Positions 16,094-23,854 of a stretch of DNA of 64,000 nucleotides are shown here, piece by piece. Below the pieces are notes generated by a model. That model searched no databases. It was not told the origin of the DNA and saw only the letters and a program-made list of their open reading frames with translations. Source of the DNA: Bhargavaea sp. CC-171006 (GTDB lineage Bacteria > Bacillota > Bacilli > Bacillales_A > Planococcaceae); contig NZ_QUZH01000023.1 of the NCBI RefSeq assembly GCF_009761675.1, forward strand, positions 1 to 64,000, given 5' to 3'. The translations under genes and the position numbers were made by a program. Position 1 is the stretch's first letter; every line of letters starts with the position of its first letter.

Positions 16094-18175
16094 ATGAAAA
16101 CGCTGGAGGTAAGCTCGCTGCTGGAAGGAATCGATGCGGTTGTCCGACAGATCGAGTCTCAGACGGCACAATTAAAGGAGCTTGAAAGAGCGGTTGCGTC
16201 ATTCACCGATCTCGGAGATTCGTTCACGGGAGAAGGCGGGAACGCCATACGCCGTTTTTATCGGGAATGGCATCTTCCTCTGATTGCCTACAGGTCACTG
16301 ACACTGGAAAAGTATGAAGGACTTTTGCAAAACCTGAAACAGGCGACATCAGCCCTTGAGCCTGCTTCTGACGGATATATTCTGGAATCGTTTCTTGAGG
16401 GGCCGCTGATGAATGGAGTAACAAAGTCGGAAAGTGTAACGGCAGCTCTGGTCGACGAAGGGAACAGCTACATGGATGCGGTGAGCGACATCATCAGCTT
16501 GCCGAGGCTAAAGGACGATGCATTTCGGGAGGGTGTCCGTGACGCAAAACGGCATATCCTTCAAACCAGCCAAGATCTAAATACATATAATCATAGCCAG
16601 ACCGGGGAACTGTCCGCACTTGACGCTGATTTAGATCTGATGGACGGCTACTTGAAAGACTTGTCCGGTATCTTTGGAGATTCGTCATTCCGGATTGAGA
16701 CATATGATCTCCAGGTTCAGGATTTCAGCGGATATCAAAAGCTGCGCGTAAATCTGGCGATGGAGCACTTCAAAGAGTTCTCCGTTAGATTTTCAATGTT
16801 CTTCTCAAGTTTCTGGGCGATATTTGGCCCACACCTCATCCAGAGCGGAAAATCCGATGAATTCGTTTATGAGATGCTCCGTGGTTACGAGCGACGTTAT
16901 GAAGAGCTAGAAAGGATAATTGAGTCTGATTTGGAATCCCGGGGGGAGGAGTTTATCCGAGGTCCTCACCAGGTGGCACGAGGGAAAGAGATCGACCTGG
17001 CCGCTATTGATGCAATGGACGGTATTTCAATTGAAACATACAATTTGAGGGGCGTTCCCCTGCACTATGCCATCATTAATGAAAAGTTGGTCATATTTAG
17101 GGATAATCCGAACCTTTGGTACTCGATTCAGAATGCAGAAGTCACGCTCCTCGAGGAAGCTATGGCAACCACCGCGAAAAACGTTGCTATGGAAGCTGGG
17201 GATAGGTTTCTCGGCAAGTTAGGCAGTAAACTGCCTGGCTCAACTACAGTCACAGGGAAAATTGAGGGGTCTCCGGAAATTCCATTCACAGGGAAAAAGT
17301 CAGGAGAAATCGTCAAAGAAGAGATTTCAGAAAACATCCAGAAGAAGATCCCGCTTTGGGGTGAAATCATTTCTGCCGATGTTCCTAAAGCGGGAACCAA
17401 ACAGGTCATTGTTTATCTGTCCGGTGATGGTGTCCAGTATGATCGCCGGGTGAGCATGACACTTGGAAAGGACGGGGTACTCTCCATCAAGGAGTGGTAT
17501 ACCGGTGAGCTGAACACTCTTAAGCAAAAAGATCACGATGAAGTTACTTTCAGCGATCTCTGGAATTGGACACAGAATAATACAGACCCGAACTTCAGTA
17601 AAGATTCGCCGGAAGAAGCGAAACAGGCAGTGAATGATTTTGCGCTCAAGGGAAATCAGCCGGAAGGATCTGTGAAGGGAATGGGCTTGGACCTCAACAA
17701 ACTTGAATTTACAGATGGAGTGGATATCAACACAACAACGGTAAACGAAGTCCCAATCAATTACAGTGTGGTCGGTCAGGAACTCGTGATATTCCCGGAT
17801 AATCCCGATGTTCATTACTCAATTCAAAACGTAGAGCACGGCAAACTCAATGAGGTGCTCGGAAGTCTTGCCAAGCGGACGCTGGAGAGTGCCGTCGATG
17901 AGCAAATCGGGAGTGGCATCGGAAAAATCAAGGGTATGGACGGTTTTGACGAGTATCTGAAACGGCTGCCTGGACAGGACACGTCTGAAGTGATCAAAAG
18001 CTCAGCCTCTCAGTTTGCGCAAAACCAGATTCCCGGATGGGAAAAAATCAAAAGTGCACCAGGTCCGTCAGCAGGTGAAAAGGAAGTTCTCCTGACCATC
18101 AGCGAAGACGGTAAAAAACCGTCGGGCGTCAAACTGTTCCGGCTCAATACGGACGGAACCATCACACTGTATTAA
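16094..18175 (+). CDS. LXG-domain polymorphic effector with a duplicated C-terminal module
   Basis: The 693-residue protein starts with an LXG-type helical domain (about 1-215: LEVSSLLEGIDAVVRQIESQ, then FTGEGGNAIRRFYREWH). This is the type VII secretion targeting domain of Bacillota toxins. A helical linker (215-300) follows. Residues 311-467 and 543-693 are two copies of one module: VPLHYAI..KLVIFRDNPN and YSIQN in the first, VPINYSV..ELVIFPDNPD and YSIQN in the second. Each ends in an IPxWxxI segment and a beta-rich tail (GKDGVLSI / NTDGTITL). I recognise no nuclease, NADase or lipase motif. The activity should lie in the C-terminal module and is unknown. No secretion-machine gene is in the window. 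Confidence 0.82.
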   Translation: MKTLEVSSLLEGIDAVVRQIESQTAQLKELERAVASFTDLGDSFTGEGGNAIRRFYREWHLPLIAYRSLTLEKYEGLLQNLKQATSALEPASDGYILESFLEGPLMNGVTKSESVTAALVDEGNSYMDAVSDIISLPRLKDDAFREGVRDAKRHILQTSQDLNTYNHSQTGELSALDADLDLMDGYLKDLSGIFGDSSFRIETYDLQVQDFSGYQKLRVNLAMEHFKEFSVRFSMFFSSFWAIFGPHLIQSGKSDEFVYEMLRGYERRYEELERIIESDLESRGEEFIRGPHQVARGKEIDLAAIDAMDGISIETYNLRGVPLHYAIINEKLVIFRDNPNLWYSIQNAEVTLLEEAMATTAKNVAMEAGDRFLGKLGSKLPGSTTVTGKIEGSPEIPFTGKKSGEIVKEEISENIQKKIPLWGEIISADVPKAGTKQVIVYLSGDGVQYDRRVSMTLGKDGVLSIKEWYTGELNTLKQKDHDEVTFSDLWNWTQNNTDPNFSKDSPEEAKQAVNDFALKGNQPEGSVKGMGLDLNKLEFTDGVDINTTTVNEVPINYSVVGQELVIFPDNPDVHYSIQNVEHGKLNEVLGSLAKRTLESAVDEQIGSGIGKIKGMDGFDEYLKRLPGQDTSEVIKSSASQFAQNQIPGWEKIKSAPGPSAGEKEVLLTISEDGKKPSGVKLFRLNTDGTITLY

Positions 18176-18216
18176 GATATACGGGATGAAATCGCCGAAG
18201 TTTAGGAGTAAAAGTA

Positions 18217-18762
18217 ATGAAACGATCTATATTTATGTTTTTCCTGGTGTTACTGTTGGCGTTATTCCTCGCTGCCTGCAACAGTGGCAATGGAGCAGAA
18301 TCACAGAATATCAGTGTCGAAAAAGAATTTGAAGAATATCGGAAGAATGTCCTCGAACCACTGGATGAGCGATCCTTCGAGTTCGCGGAAATGTTCAACC
18401 ACTCTGCTTCCATCATCGAACAACCCGAGGAATCTCACCGCTATATGGAGGAAGAAGTGATTCCCTTTATGGAAGAGACCCGAAAAATTGCAACTGATGC
18501 CCATGATGGACTGGTAAATGAAGAAATCAAGAAACTGAATGAGACTACGATCAAGTATTTGGATCTGACGGTCGATTCCCTTCAGAAGAGCGCTGAGTTA
18601 TCGGCAATCGAAGTTGCTACGGCGGATGTTGATACGGTGACCGAAGAAACGTACCAGAAGGCTGTTAAGATCCATGAGGAGAACATGGAGCTGCAAGAAA
18701 AAATAGAACGAACCGGAGCGGAAATGGACCGGCAAATCGATGCACTCGTCAATGAACAATGA
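18217..18762 (+). CDS. Helical lipoprotein, paralogue 3, in the LXG operon
   Basis: The 181-residue lipoprotein (signal peptide ending LALFLAAC) lies 41 bases after the LXG gene with TAGGAG before its ATG. It repeats the family words EFEEYRKNVLEPLDERSFEFAEM, YMEEEVIPFMEETRKIA, DGLVNEEIKKLNE and ENMELQEKIERTGAEMD. Position directly after the effector is where immunity genes sit in LXG loci. A lipoprotein would fit a toxin that acts at the outer membrane face or cell wall. That role is an inference; no experiment or known immunity family is recognised. Confidence 0.82.
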   Translation: MKRSIFMFFLVLLLALFLAACNSGNGAESQNISVEKEFEEYRKNVLEPLDERSFEFAEMFNHSASIIEQPEESHRYMEEEVIPFMEETRKIATDAHDGLVNEEIKKLNETTIKYLDLTVDSLQKSAELSAIEVATADVDTVTEETYQKAVKIHEENMELQEKIERTGAEMDRQIDALVNEQ

Positions 18763-18816
18763 TTCGGGCCGTATGGCCGGAACGCCATTAAGAGACCGGT
18801 GAATTGGAGGTGCATC

Positions 18817-19323
18817 ATGAAAAGATTGATCCGGCTGATGGGGCTGTTGCTGGTGTTCGCGCTGGCGGCTTGCAGTGGTCCGGGAATTGCAGCCGAATAT
18901 AAGGAATACAAAGAAGAGGGCAGCACTCCGATCTACCAGAATTCCATGGAACTGATTATGATGAGCACTCAGTTGAATGCCATTCTGGACAGTCCGGAGC
19001 AGGCCAATCAGTACCTGAAAACAGAAATGCTCCCGCTGGTTGAAGAATCCAAGGCATTGTCGGAAGATTGGCAGGGCCGTCTGACCCACGAAGAGCTCAA
19101 GGAGCTGAACGGGCTGAAAGGTCAGGAACTGGCCTTGCAGATTGAGTACCTCGGAAAGCTTTCCGAAGTACTTGAACTGACCGCAGAGCCAGGGGAAGAC
19201 TTTGAACAAAAGATAGCTGAACTGTCCAGAGGAATTTCTGATAAACAGGAGCAGCTCGATAAGGTTACAGATGATTATGCAGCGAAGTATGAGGAACTGG
19301 ATGGGAAGTACGGATCTGAATAA
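18817..19323 (+). CDS. Helical lipoprotein, divergent paralogue 4, in the LXG operon
   Basis: The 168-residue lipoprotein starts MKRLIRLMGLLLVFALAAC and keeps the family plan in diverged form: EYKEYKEEGSTPIYQNSMEL, QLNAILDSPEQANQYLKTEMLP, THEELKELNGLKG and a C-terminal coiled coil with ELDGKYGSE. ATG 18817 is preceded by TTGGAGGTG; the GTG frame from 18799 only adds polar residues before the signal peptide. It is 54 bases after paralogue 3, and a terminator follows, so it is the last gene of the LXG operon. Confidence 0.8.
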   Translation: MKRLIRLMGLLLVFALAACSGPGIAAEYKEYKEEGSTPIYQNSMELIMMSTQLNAILDSPEQANQYLKTEMLPLVEESKALSEDWQGRLTHEELKELNGLKGQELALQIEYLGKLSEVLELTAEPGEDFEQKIAELSRGISDKQEQLDKVTDDYAAKYEELDGKYGSE

Positions 19324-19334
19324 CATGAAAATTT

Positions 19335-19366
19335 CCCGGGAATGCACGCTTCCCGGGTATTTTTTA
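19335..19366 (+). terminator. Terminator of the LXG-lipoprotein operon
   Basis: CCCGGGAA / TTCCCGGG with a TGCACGC loop, then TATTTTTTATT. Confidence 0.9.
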
Positions 19367-19481
19367 TTCAGGCGAAATAACGGTAAATCTTGTTGTTGTT
19401 TTGCACACTTCAAAGAAGGGGATGATTTAGGAAGGGATACATAACCGGTACATCCGGAAGAAGATGAAGGGAGGTTTATAA

Positions 19482-20723
19482 ATGGGGGCAATCTGGAGAT
19501 TTTATCGGGACCAGTCATTCATGCTCAAAATGTCCGTCGGTTTTCTGTTGGGCATCGTTGTCGGACTCATTTTTGGGGAATCGGCAGGCGTGCTGTCGCC
19601 GCTCGGGGATCTGCTGCTGCGACTGTTGAATCTCATTGTGATCCCGCTCATTGTCTTTACGCTGATTGCAGCGGTGGATCAGCTGAATCCCGCGAAACTT
19701 GGAAGAATCGGCGGGAAAGTGTTTGTCTTCTATTTTATCACCACAGGAGTTGCCATTGTTTTTGGCATTCTGCTTGCGCTTCTGATCAGGCCGGGTGTGG
19801 GTCTTACACTCCCAAATGCACAGGTGGATGTACCGGAGCGTCCATCCATTGTGGATACCTTGCTGGCAATTGTACCGAATAACTTATTTTCGTCATTGGT
19901 GAATGCTGATATTCTTGCGCTGATCTTTGTTTCGGTCGTTATCGGATTATCCATTTCATCGATGATCCATTCCGGTGAAAAACGGATCAGCAAGATGGGG
20001 CACTTCCTCAATGATCTGACTGCCAGCCTGAGTGAAGTTACATTCCGGGTACTGAATGGCATCCTCCAATATGCGCCTATCGGCATCTTTGCGATTGCGG
20101 CTGCAGCAATCGGCTCTCAAGGACTTCAGACACTGATTTCTCTGGGCAAACTGGCAGCAGTAATTTATGGAGGAATTGCACTCCAGTTTGTACTGGTATA
20201 TTTTGTGATCATGAAGCTCTTTGGAGTGCAAATCAGGGAGTTCTTCAGGAATGTCAAAGATGCAATCGGGACAGCATTTATGACCTCATCCAGTTTGGGA
20301 ACACTTCCTGTCACGCTCAAGGCAGCAAAGCGTGCCGGCATCAGCGAAGATGTTGCCACATTCTCGTTGCCGCTTGGCGCCACAGTCAATATGGATGGGG
20401 CGGCGATCCGGCTCGGTGCGTCGGTAGTGTTCGCTGCTGATATTGTGGGTCTGGAGCTTGGCTTTGCTGCCATCCTCGGCATTATCGTAACCGGCACACT
20501 CGCTTCGGTCGGTACCGCAGGAGTCCCGGGTGCAGGACTGATTGCTCTGTCGATTGTCCTTACACAGGCCGGCCTGCCCATCGAAGTTGTGGCACTGGTC
20601 GCCGGTATCGATGCGATTCTTGGAATGGGCGCAACGGCCACCAATGTGACTGGAGATCTCGTCGGTGCCGCTGTCGTGGACAAGAGTGAAGAAAAACGTA
20701 TGGCAAACCTTCATAGCGCCTGA
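19482..20723 (+). CDS. Dicarboxylate/amino acid:cation symporter (GltP/DctA type)
   Basis: The 413-residue DAACS permease shows the hallmark TSSSLGTLPVT hairpin serine loop and the GATVNMDGAAI motif (NMDGT-like, with Ala for Thr). It has eight helices plus two re-entrant loops, starting FMLKMSVGFLLGIVVGLIFG and RLLNLIVIPLIVFTLI. Members take up glutamate, aspartate or C4-dicarboxylates with protons or sodium. It has its own start region (GAAGGGAGG) after the LXG terminator and its own terminator, so it is a single-gene unit. With the glutaminase and the hydrolase loci it adds to a glutamate-centred neighbourhood. Confidence 0.92.
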   Translation: MGAIWRFYRDQSFMLKMSVGFLLGIVVGLIFGESAGVLSPLGDLLLRLLNLIVIPLIVFTLIAAVDQLNPAKLGRIGGKVFVFYFITTGVAIVFGILLALLIRPGVGLTLPNAQVDVPERPSIVDTLLAIVPNNLFSSLVNADILALIFVSVVIGLSISSMIHSGEKRISKMGHFLNDLTASLSEVTFRVLNGILQYAPIGIFAIAAAAIGSQGLQTLISLGKLAAVIYGGIALQFVLVYFVIMKLFGVQIREFFRNVKDAIGTAFMTSSSLGTLPVTLKAAKRAGISEDVATFSLPLGATVNMDGAAIRLGASVVFAADIVGLELGFAAILGIIVTGTLASVGTAGVPGAGLIALSIVLTQAGLPIEVVALVAGIDAILGMGATATNVTGDLVGAAVVDKSEEKRMANLHSA

Positions 20724-20725
20724 TT

Positions 20726-20760
20726 AAAGCGATTCGTCCAAAAAGGCGGATCGCTTTTTA
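20726..20760 (+). terminator. Terminator of the symporter gene
   Basis: AAAGCGAT...CC pairs with GG...ATCGCTTT around AAAAA and runs into TTTTTA. Confidence 0.85.
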
Positions 20761-20861
20761 TCTTTGATGAATAATTATGTGAAACTTTTCACAGGCAATG
20801 GCCGTAAATAAGATATAAGGAAGTCATACAGATACCATACACAACAAAGTAGGGGATGCAT

Positions 20862-21397
20862 GTGGAAGTAACCATCAGAAAAAGCTTGCCAAGGGACTTT
20901 GAGACAATCAGCCATGTGGTGGAGCAGGCCTTCCGGGATGTTGAAATGAGCGATCAGAATGAACACATTCTGGTCGGCCGGCTTCGTGTATCCGACGCCT
21001 ACGTTCCGGAATTATCAATCGTGGCTGAAAATAAGTCCGGGCAGATTGTCGGTCACATCCTGGTTACCAAGATCCGGATTGTTGAGGGAAAGAACTCTGA
21101 AGGCTCGCTTGCGCTGGCACCGGTATCCGTCCTGCCAATATTTCAGAACCAGGGGATCGGGAGCCGGCTGATCAAAGCGGCACTGGAAAAGCGAGAGAAC
21201 TTGGTTTCCAATCGGTAATTGTTCTCGGACATCCTGACTATTATCCGAAATTCGGCTTCAGAAAAGCAGCTGATTGGGGCATCCATCCACCATTTGATGT
21301 TCCGGAAAATGTGTTTATGGCGCTTGAACTTGTTGCAGGATCGTTAGACCAAGTGAGTGGAGTAGTGGAATACCCAGAGCCTTTCAATAATCAGTAA
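20862..21397 (+). pseudogene. GNAT family N-acetyltransferase, frameshifted
   Basis: The first part reads as a GNAT protein (VTIRKSLPRDFETISHVVEQAF, then LPIFQNQGIGSRLIKAALEK, the acetyl-CoA binding loop). It then runs out at 21218. Restoring one A in the run GAAAAG near 21188 gives AALEKARELGFQSVIVLGH, and the frame continues through PDYYPKFGFRKA to a TAA at 21395. That is the expected C-terminal half of a YhbS-like acetyltransferase. The gene is thus broken by a one-base deletion, either real or a homopolymer error in the assembly. The GTG at 20862 fits the AGGGG site better than the ATG at 20856. Confidence 0.82.
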
Positions 21398-21402
21398 CCA
21401 AG

Positions 21403-21428
21403 CCGATGTGAAATCCGCATCGGTTTTT
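21403..21428 (+). terminator. Terminator of the GNAT pseudogene
   Basis: CCGATGTG / CGCATCGG (one G-T pair), then GTTTTTA. Confidence 0.8.
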
Positions 21429-21444
21429 ATTCGCTAACGAGAAT

Positions 21445-21503
21445 GTTGCATTTGCACTAACTTAAAAGTAAAATCGGGTTAAGTATGATGTTGCAAATGC
21501 AAC
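21445..21503 (+). promoter_or_regulatory. Two operator-like palindromes before the marR-paiA-paiB operon
   Basis: GTTGCAAATGCAAC (21490-21503) is an inverted repeat with 6-base arms. GTTGCATTTGCACT (21445-21458) is an imperfect copy. A promoter-like TTGCAT (21446) and TAAAAT (21469), 17 bases apart, lie between and over them. This suits autoregulation by the MarR protein encoded next. Confidence 0.55.
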
Positions 21504-21526
21504 TATAGGGGAAAGGAGATGACGAA

Positions 21527-21976
21527 ATGGAGCTTCTTCGGGAAATCGGCATGATCGCGAGGTCGCTGGATTCCATCAGCAACATCGAATTCAAGGAAGC
21601 CAATCTCTCAAAGGGCCAGTATCTGTATATGGCAAGAATCTGCGAGAATCCGGGAATCATCCAGGAAAAGCTGGCCGAAATGATTAAGGTGGACCGGACG
21701 ACGGCTGCGAGGGCGATCATGAAGTTGGAAGAGAGAGGGTTCATCGAGAAACGGGATGATGAAACCAATCGGAGAATCAAGAAACTCTTTCCGACTGATA
21801 AGGGCCTATCTGTGTACCCATTCATCGTAAGGGAACATGAGCATTCCAACTCAATTGCACTTGAGGGTTTTTCTGAGGATGAAGCGGACATTCTCCTCCG
21901 CCTGCTTCGGCGGGTCAGGAAAAACGTGGAAAAAGACTGGGAGTACGTGAAGAAAGGAAATAAGCGAAACTATTGA
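21527..21976 (+). CDS. MarR family transcriptional regulator
   Basis: The 149-residue winged-helix protein has the MarR order: a dimer helix (REIGMIARSLDSISNIEFKE), recognition region (PGIIQEKLAEMIKVDRTTA), then MKLEERGFIEKRDDETNRR as the wing, and a C-terminal dimer helix. GGAAAGGAG precedes the ATG. It is 16 bases before the paiA homologue, and two palindromes lie upstream. It probably represses its own operon and responds to a small effector. In B. subtilis paiAB has no MarR gene in front, so this arrangement is a local variant. Confidence 0.88.
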   Translation: MELLREIGMIARSLDSISNIEFKEANLSKGQYLYMARICENPGIIQEKLAEMIKVDRTTAARAIMKLEERGFIEKRDDETNRRIKKLFPTDKGLSVYPFIVREHEHSNSIALEGFSEDEADILLRLLRRVRKNVEKDWEYVKKGNKRNY

Positions 21977-21992
21977 ACAAGGAGGGACAGTC

Positions 21993-22511
21993 ATGGTTGT
22001 CGAAATTAGGCGGTGTACATATGAAGACCTGGAACCACTCCGGAATATCAGCATTGATACGTTTCGGGAGACGTTCGGAGCACAGAACTCACCCGAAAGC
22101 CTAAATGCCTATCTCGAACGGGCGTTTGATCCGGAACGGTTAAAAGGAGAAATAGACCATCCTGAATCTCGATTTTTCTTCATTGAGAAGGATGGGAAAA
22201 CCGCAGGCTATCTGAAGGTCAATACAGGAAAAGCCCAGTCGGAGGAGATGGGCGACAAATCGCTTGAAGTGGAGCGGATCTATATCAGTGGCAGGTTCCA
22301 GAATCAGGGACTTGGGAAAATGCTGTTTGGCCACGCATTGGACCTTGCCAGAGAAGAAGGAAAAACTAAAGTCTGGCTGGGCGTCTGGGAGGAAAATGAG
22401 AAGGCCATCGCATTTTATGAGAAGCTTGGTTTCATCCGCGCAGGCGAACATACATTCTTCATGGGGGATGACGAACAGACCGACTTTATCATGGAAATGA
22501 AATTCGATTAA
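21993..22511 (+). CDS. paiA: PaiA-like polyamine N-acetyltransferase
   Basis: The 172-residue GNAT protein follows the PaiA pattern closely: REDL-like start (CTYEDLEPLRNISIDTFRET), GAQNSPESLNAYLERAF, LEVERIYISGRFQNQGLGK (acetyl-CoA loop), then KVWLGVWEENEKAIAFYEKLGF and EHTFFMGDDEQTDFIM. B. subtilis PaiA acetylates spermidine and spermine. The next gene is a paiB homologue, which confirms the pair. The ribosome binding site is AAGGAGGGAC. The partner paiB is interrupted by a stop codon, but paiA itself looks intact. Confidence 0.9.
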   Translation: MVVEIRRCTYEDLEPLRNISIDTFRETFGAQNSPESLNAYLERAFDPERLKGEIDHPESRFFFIEKDGKTAGYLKVNTGKAQSEEMGDKSLEVERIYISGRFQNQGLGKMLFGHALDLAREEGKTKVWLGVWEENEKAIAFYEKLGFIRAGEHTFFMGDDEQTDFIMEMKFD

Positions 22512-22523
22512 GGGGGGATTCCG

Positions 22524-23135
22524 ATGTTCATACCGAAGCTGTTCAAGGTCACGGACTTTGAAGAAATCAGGAGCTTTGTTGAGTAGCACGCTTTTGGTTC
22601 GGTGGTGACCGTACATAACGGAAGGCCGGTCGCGACCCATCTGCCTTTCCAGTTTAGGAGGATCGGAGAAGAATGGTTTGTCACGGGGCATTTCGCCAAG
22701 GCGAACCCTCAGTGGAAGACGATCGATGAGCAGGAAGTGCTTATCATGATACAAGGCCCGCATGCCTATGTCTCGGCATCCTGGTATACCCATGAAAATG
22801 TTTCCACCTGGAACTACCAGGCAGTCCATCTGTACGGGCAAGCAAAGCTGATGGATGAAAACGAGCTCGAGGAAGAACTCGCGTTGCTGATGAGGAAATA
22901 TGAACAGCATCGGGAAAATCCGGTACTGTGGGAAAACCTGTCCGAGGATACGAAAAAGCAGATAAATGGCGTTGTCGGCTTTAAGGTCAGAGTGGATGAA
23001 ATCCAGGCTGCATACAAACTTAGCCAGAACCGGAACAGCACCGATTACAAAAACATCATTGACGGGTTGCGCGGAGAAGGCGGTGCCGAGTCAGACAGGA
23101 TGGCGGCACTGATGGAGGCAAAAAGAACTGATTAA
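22524..23135 (+). pseudogene. paiB: PaiB-like FMN-binding negative regulator, interrupted by an amber codon
   Basis: The frame starts FIPKLFKVTDFEEIRSFVE after AAGGGGGGAT and meets TAG at 22584-22586 (codon 21). It then continues in the same frame with HAFGSVVTVHNGRPVATHLPF to the natural stop at 23135. Apart from the TAG, all of the PaiB-type flavin-reductase-like barrel is present (GPHAYVSASWY, QAVHLYGQAKL). A single C-to-T change of CAG would explain it. The part after the stop could restart at GTG 22602 but lacks a binding site. It is probably inactive, unless the base is a sequence error. Confidence 0.85.
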
Positions 23136-23140
23136 TGAGA

Positions 23141-23176
23141 GAAGCCGATGCGTCAGTCCGCATCGGCTTCTTGTTC
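23141..23176 (+). terminator. Terminator after paiB, overlapping the end of the opposing gene
   Basis: GAAGCCGATGCG / CGCATCGGCTTC is a perfect 12-bp stem, followed by TTGTTCATTTTT. Half of the stem also encodes the last codons (EADAD) of the minus-strand DUF488 gene. Confidence 0.75.
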
Positions 23177-23725
23177 ATTTTTATCAGGATAGACCACTTC
23201 GCCGTCGTCCCGCATTACCGGCTCGGCACCCCAGCGACCCGGCTGATGCGGCTCAATAGTAGTCTCTCCATCATTACTGTCAAGAATATGAAACACCTCA
23301 ACTCCGTGAAGGGCGATGTAATTACTGATGAGCATGCGGTGGCAGCGAGCAGGGTGGCGTTCTGAACAGCAAACTGCCGCACGCTTTCCTGCTGCCGCAT
23401 CCTGCAGTTTTTGTAGTCCTTCCTTGAACTCCTTTTCCTGCGTATAGTCCGCGTAGTTGTGGAAGGAGCGGTTGTTCCAGCCTGCATTCACCTCCTCGCT
23501 GACAACCTTGGATTTCCTGCGCCGTCCTCCAAGCTCACGGATATGCAAGTAGCCGACCCCGTTTTCCGGAAGCCACTCCTTCATCCGATCCGTATGGAAC
23601 CAAGGGAATTTCCGGCTCCCCGGAAAAGCACGCACATCGACAAGCAGTTCAACACCCGCATCATGGAGCAGCTTGAGGAATTCCTCTTCATCATGCGTGG
23701 AGTGCCCGATCGTATAGAGTTCCAT
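23153..23725 (-). CDS. DUF488 family protein
   Basis: The 190-residue protein shows the DUF488 pattern: LYTIGHSTHDEEEFLKLLHDAG, LVDVRAFPGSRKFPWF, YLHIRELGGRR, and a cysteine-histidine block CCSERHPARCHRMLIS. The CCSE...CHR motif is the conserved signature of the family. Its molecular role is unknown; some members sit near nucleic acid repair genes. GAAGGTGAAG precedes the ATG at 23725. It converges on paiB, and the two share a hairpin. Confidence 0.88.
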   Translation of the reverse strand: MELYTIGHSTHDEEEFLKLLHDAGVELLVDVRAFPGSRKFPWFHTDRMKEWLPENGVGYLHIRELGGRRRKSKVVSEEVNAGWNNRSFHNYADYTQEKEFKEGLQKLQDAAAGKRAAVCCSERHPARCHRMLISNYIALHGVEVFHILDSNDGETTIEPHQPGRWGAEPVMRDDGEVVYPDKNEQEADAD

Positions 23726-23818
23726 TTCTTCACCTTCTCTGTCTGACTGTTATTGATTTCGTTCCCTCAATTCGCCGATGGCAATCTGGTCGATAAAATA
23801 ATCTGCGTATGCAGACCA

Positions 23819-23849
23819 TGAAAAAAAGCAAAGGCGATTCCTTTGCTTT
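23819..23849 (-). terminator. Terminator of the YdhK-like gene
   Basis: Read on the minus strand, AAAGCAAAGG / CCTTTGCTTT forms a 10-bp stem followed by a T-run. Confidence 0.8.
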
Positions 23850-23854
23850 AAATC

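Noticed and set aside
15438-19323. A complete type VII secretion system
   Set aside because: Only substrate-type genes are present. No EssC/YukB-type ATPase, EsaA/YueB, EssB/YukC or EsxA gene lies in the window, so the machine must be elsewhere if it exists.
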